From assembly GCA_024509875.1 (NCBI GenBank), contig JAMPIV010000581.1, positions 992,501-1,056,500 on the forward strand: a DNA stretch of 64,000 bases. The letters are read 5' to 3'. How positions within the stretch are numbered: position 1 is the stretch's first letter; every line of letters starts with the position of its first letter. Made by a program: the position numbers and the translations under genes. The DNA comes from Oreohelix idahoensis (taxonomy: Eukaryota > Mollusca > Gastropoda > Stylommatophora > Oreohelicidae). Shown in pieces: positions 60,406 through 64,000 of the stretch. Under the pieces are notes generated by a model. It made no database searches and was not told the origin of the DNA. It saw only the letters and a program-made list of their open reading frames with translations.

Positions 60406-60960
60406 TCAAGGTAACAATAATAATGGTGTCTCTAACAATATTGCTTGCTCTGCTTTCGATTTCGAGAGAGCATCTCAGTGCCCGGAGTGCACTTCTTTGT
60501 TCCAACCTACAACTATAACTACCTTGAGTTGCGGTCATCCTCTACCCGCTCTTCCTGCCTTAGTGGCGCATGACGGAAGAGGGTCTCTTATTCTACATAA
60601 AGGTTTCGTGAATAATAATCCAGTCTCAGTTCTTTTTTTATTCTGGATGGACGACTGTAGGGATTAGACAGTCTCTAGTCCATCCATCTTGCGCTACAGG
60701 TAAAATGGTGAAATGTGTGACATTCGGTGGGACAGTTGAGACTTTTCCGACTGCCATAGTCCATATTGCCACACCATTTTTCACTGTTTATATACACGCA
60801 TGTTTGCTCAGAGCACCTATCGCCGACCTTACTGTCGGACAGATATATAGTGTAAAGGTCTGTACGCCGGTACAAATTGCTGCTTGGGAACGGCAACATA
60901 ATGTTACTGCCGCCACTATGCCAAAATCTTTTCACCAGGTACATTCTGCTAACGCCATAC
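60406..60960 (+). pseudogene. Element 3 protease remnant
   Basis: Homology to the gypsy 1 protease region is clear: a Cys pair with SLFQP, a CGHPLPALP stretch, RGSLILHKGFVNNN and, in a later frame, KCVTFGGTVETFPTAIV. In the frame that continues downstream, the codon at the place of the catalytic Asp of the D-T/S-G motif reads Tyr (60639-60641). A T7 run beside it marks a frameshift. The enzyme cannot be active as read. Confidence 0.75.
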
Positions 60961-61523
60961 ATTCTGCTAATTTCGTGCAATCTTGCAGTATTGATGATAC
61001 TATTGTTCATCATGCTAATTTTGGTGCTTCTTTCAGCCCAGTTCGACATACTTCAGTACGTCATTATTCTAATTTTGACTCTTCTTTAACTACTATTATA
61101 GAAGAAGATCCTTCTGTTTTGTCTGATACACACACTAATTTTATCGCTACGACTGAATCTACATCCAATCACGTTGATTATAACTTCTTTACGGCAATGA
61201 CTAGTGTTTTCTCTGCTACATGTACGAACTTAATTGTTAGTACATATCTATACCTTATGAGTTTCTTTACTTTTCTTACTGGGCCGGTTAGCTCAGTATC
61301 TTCGTCTTTTACGACTTTTTGTCGTATTTACTGCTTTTATTTTAAACTTCAACGTTGGTCCAAGTTTACTACTGTCGGCTTTTACACCTTTATGGTATAT
61401 TTCTTACTTTTTTCTTTGCCCAGTACACAGGCTATGACTTCAGGTCAGCCTTGGAGATGTAAGGCCTTTGTCAACTGCATTTCTTTTGTCTTGCGCAAAA
61501 CATCAGATTGTCAGTTATCATGA
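60961..61523 (+). other. Open frame with hydrophobic segments in the place of pol
   Basis: The frame that starts in the protease remnant (60705) stays open to 61523. After about residue 90 it no longer resembles gypsy 1. It is rich in Ser, Thr, His and Phe and contains several hydrophobic stretches (STYLYLMSFFTFLTG, FYTFMVYFLLFSLPS). I do not recognise it. An env-like membrane protein is conceivable, but it lacks any motif that would show this. Confidence 0.4.
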
Positions 61524-63089
61524 CACTCTTAGTCATCATTATCATCTTATGGATTTGCCTTTTGACGGGATATCATGTGGATATTCATGACTTTTCTCAA
61601 CATCATTACACACTACCATCTTCTAGATTTGCTTATAAGATTTCATGACTCTATTATACATTATCACACACCGCTAAAACACTTTTATGACCCTGTGTAA
61701 TTAATGATTCTAAATTAGTTTGTACTACTTTCTCTGTTACCTTTGCTAGTGTAACGGGGGAAGGTTTGATTATCACCATACAGGGGCCGGAAGTTTACAC
61801 TGTCACAGTTGATAGGTTTACTATAGAATTAGCTGTTGCATATCATAAAGTCTTACCTTTACCAAACAGAGTTTTCCATTTGTGTTTTTCCACAGCGTAT
61901 GCTTTGCCATGAGAGTCTCAACTACTTTATTATATGTTTGAGATGTTTAACGTTGGAATTTTCGCAAGAATTGCCATTCCAGTGGAATCAGTTTGTCGCC
62001 TCTCTAGATGTTTCTGGGCTTCTGACTGACAGGATGCTCTTAGATCATTAGAATTTGCCATCTTATACATATGTAACTTGTTTGTGTTAGCTGATGATAT
62101 TGTATATTAGTATAGTATAGCGAATTAGATAGTATTATATTAGTATATGATGTAACCTCTTTATGATAATATGTTGGTTCATCGTTATGCACCATTGCAT
62201 TACTATATTGTTCGTATACTTTTGAGTTTTGAAATGATGAACGTATTACTATGGTAATGATTATACTATATTTACTTGATTAATTATTGCGATTTATTTC
62301 AATATTGTACTTTTTGAGAAATATGAAGACATGATAGAATGTATTTTTTCTGGCATTGTAATGTTTTTGCTTTGCCCGGCGCATGATTGTGCGCTAGGGG
62401 ATATCTGTGTACGATATTAGTACTTTGAGATGATTTTTTTTTCCTGAGGTTATGGTGTATTTTTTCCTCACCCGGCGCTTGATTGTGCGTCACCTATAGA
62501 TATGTATAACGGTGTTGTTTATTTTGATGTCCATTATGAGCTCATTATCTGTTACTCCATGAGCGTATTAACTTGGTTGTCATGCACAACAGGCTATTTT
62601 TTTTACATGATAGCTAATTACTTATTCTTTGATTTAGATTGTCAATGTTTTTTGTAATGGATGCTAATGTACTATAATGGTGTTCATTTATATAATTCAT
62701 TGTTTTATGTAATTGTTTTTCCCTGATATGTCAATGTTTTCTTTATTCTTGTAGCATGGCTTCCTTTCTTTACTGCTCATTCCTCTTGTATTTCATCTGT
62801 TCTTTTCACTGTTTTAATGTCATGGCTAGTCTATACGTCATATGTCTGCATATTTCTTTGAAGTTGATGTACTTCGTATGCTTATCACTTTACTTTCCTA
62901 TACTTCACTTCGTTTGAACTTTACTCGTAATTTTTATCCTTCTTTGGTTCATGTTGTAAACAGGACTTTACATAGTGTGAGTCTTATGTGTGGAGATTAG
63001 TAATTTATCGACCTCTATATTTTTCTTTGATGCATTTTGTAAAAAAAAACGATTTTATCATTTTTTTCCCGCCAGGAGGCGGTGTAGAC
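61524..63089. other. Non-coding 3' internal region of element 3
   Basis: T-rich sequence with no pol domain. CCCGGCGCATGATTGTGCGC and a close variant occur near 62375 and 62472 (about 96 bp apart). A purine-rich AGGAGGCGGTGTAGA (63074-63088) just before the 3' LTR may be the polypurine tract. Confidence 0.6.
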
Positions 63090-64000
63090 TGTTAAGTCTC
63101 ATTTCAGTCCTGTTTTGGTCTAGGGGAGTTTAACATTAAAATACTTGTATGTGCAGGCCGAATTGTTGGTTAGCTCCCTTGAGTAGCTGTTAGTGTGTTT
63201 TAAAAATATATGGTCACGAACCTTCGTGAATGTTCTAGAAACAGAATGGCCTAGAACGTGGGTGAACGGAATTCATCGCAAGCGCTGAAATCGCGCTGAG
63301 ATGAATTTGTACTGCGCGGTTTTTTGAGCGAGGGAATTTTTCGAGACATTCGAATGCTGAGATAGCTTAGAGAAGGGACTGACGATTATGGTCAGTGTGT
63401 CCCGATATAGAGAATTGTTTTGGTGAAAAGGATTTTGATATTTCCTAAGATTTCACAAAGCCGTGGATATAAAGGCTTGAATATATTCTGAAGAATGGTC
63501 GTTGTCAAAGATTTTTTTCGGGCCACGGATAGGCCGTTACGTTTGATAATCTCCGATGAGGGAGATTTGTGAAGGTCCACAGATTATTATTAAAGGGAAG
63601 GTGTTTTTCTCCCATTAGTTATGTTGAGTCTGACGATATAGATATTATTACACTGCGATAGGCAGTTCGCTTTATTGTAGGGATAATTTGGGCCAGGAAA
63701 CTTTATCATTATGAACTGCCGTACTTATACAGCTGTTGTGCCTGGGATTTTGTATGCTATGCACTTAACTACTTATGAATTTGGTGCTTTTGAGATATGT
63801 CATATGTTGCTGTGTACTGTACCTGTGACAATGTACTTAGTGGTGTCCTCGTGACTGTGGAGTATTAAAAACAGTGTAGAATGATTAGAAGTTTCAACCT
63901 CTTCCTGACTCCTGCATGTACGTTGGTGTGTGTGTGACTATTGTTGACTTTCGTTAGAACTACATGCATTCGCGTTCACTGATGTCTATACACCCACACA
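63090..64000 (+). repeat. 3' LTR of element 3, truncated by the window end
   Basis: It starts TGTTAAGTCTCATTTCAGTCC and tracks 54222-55131 to the last base of the window, with scattered substitutions and a replaced stretch near 63167-63190. Confidence 0.88.

Noticed and set aside
60961..62051. Envelope gene in element 3
   Set aside because: Hydrophobic stretches exist, but there is no clear signal peptide, cleavage site or fusion-type segment, and the frame breaks after 61523.

Overview
The window looks like nuclear DNA of an invertebrate animal, most likely a lophotrochozoan and plausibly a mollusc. It is AT-rich and sparse in host coding sequence. It is full of long (TA)n, (CA)n and poly-C tracts and layered transposable elements. 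The only host gene I can support is a multiple-EGF-domain gene on the + strand. Three exons are visible (9063-9299, 50886-51011, 53683-53814), all symmetrical phase 1-1 and with AG/GT borders. Nearly everything between them is repeat inserted into its introns. The species call is inference.

The main object is a complete but decayed Maverick/Polinton (adintovirus-like) element at 11409-34498. It has terminal inverted repeats of about 567 bp and a perfect 6-bp target duplication, GTGGTT. Its + strand morphogenesis block runs: packaging ATPase, small basic pX-like protein, an unassigned ORF, retroviral-type integrase with chromodomain, small membrane protein, penton-like protein, pVI-like protein, double-jelly-roll major capsid protein, and adenovirus-type cysteine protease. 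Stops, frameshifts and insertions break most genes, but the protease is open. No protein-primed DNA polymerase is visible. A minus-strand C2H2 zinc-finger ORF lies inside the left TIR. A second, more diverged Maverick-type right end fills 75-3948, swollen by minisatellites.

The Maverick has been hit repeatedly. An 8765-bp Ty3/gypsy element (11853-20617, minus strand, 723-bp LTRs, TSD ACATT) sits in its left TIR. A 3.3-kb non-LTR element (21463-24776) sits in a (TA)n tract. A truncated relative of that element splits the capsid gene (32087-32420). The right TIR keeps the empty site for the gypsy insertion.

A second gypsy element (41192-50179, about 2.2-kb LTRs, TSD AGCCA) is nested in a Tc1-like transposase pseudogene. 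A third (5' LTR at 54222, 3' LTR from 63090 past the window end) keeps gag and a broken protease but has no visible pol. The first two have integrase before reverse transcriptase, the gmr1-like order, and SCAN-like gag capsids. All three are decayed.

Smaller elements are a piggyBac-like MITE (35202-35721), a tRNA-derived SINE (36263-36555), a pogo/Tigger-like MITE (53055-53504), an isolated probable LTR (38733-39393) and several RTE-like LINE fragments. The layers give a relative order: Maverick first, then LINE and gypsy insertions, with the 8.8-kb gypsy among the youngest (three LTR differences counted by eye).
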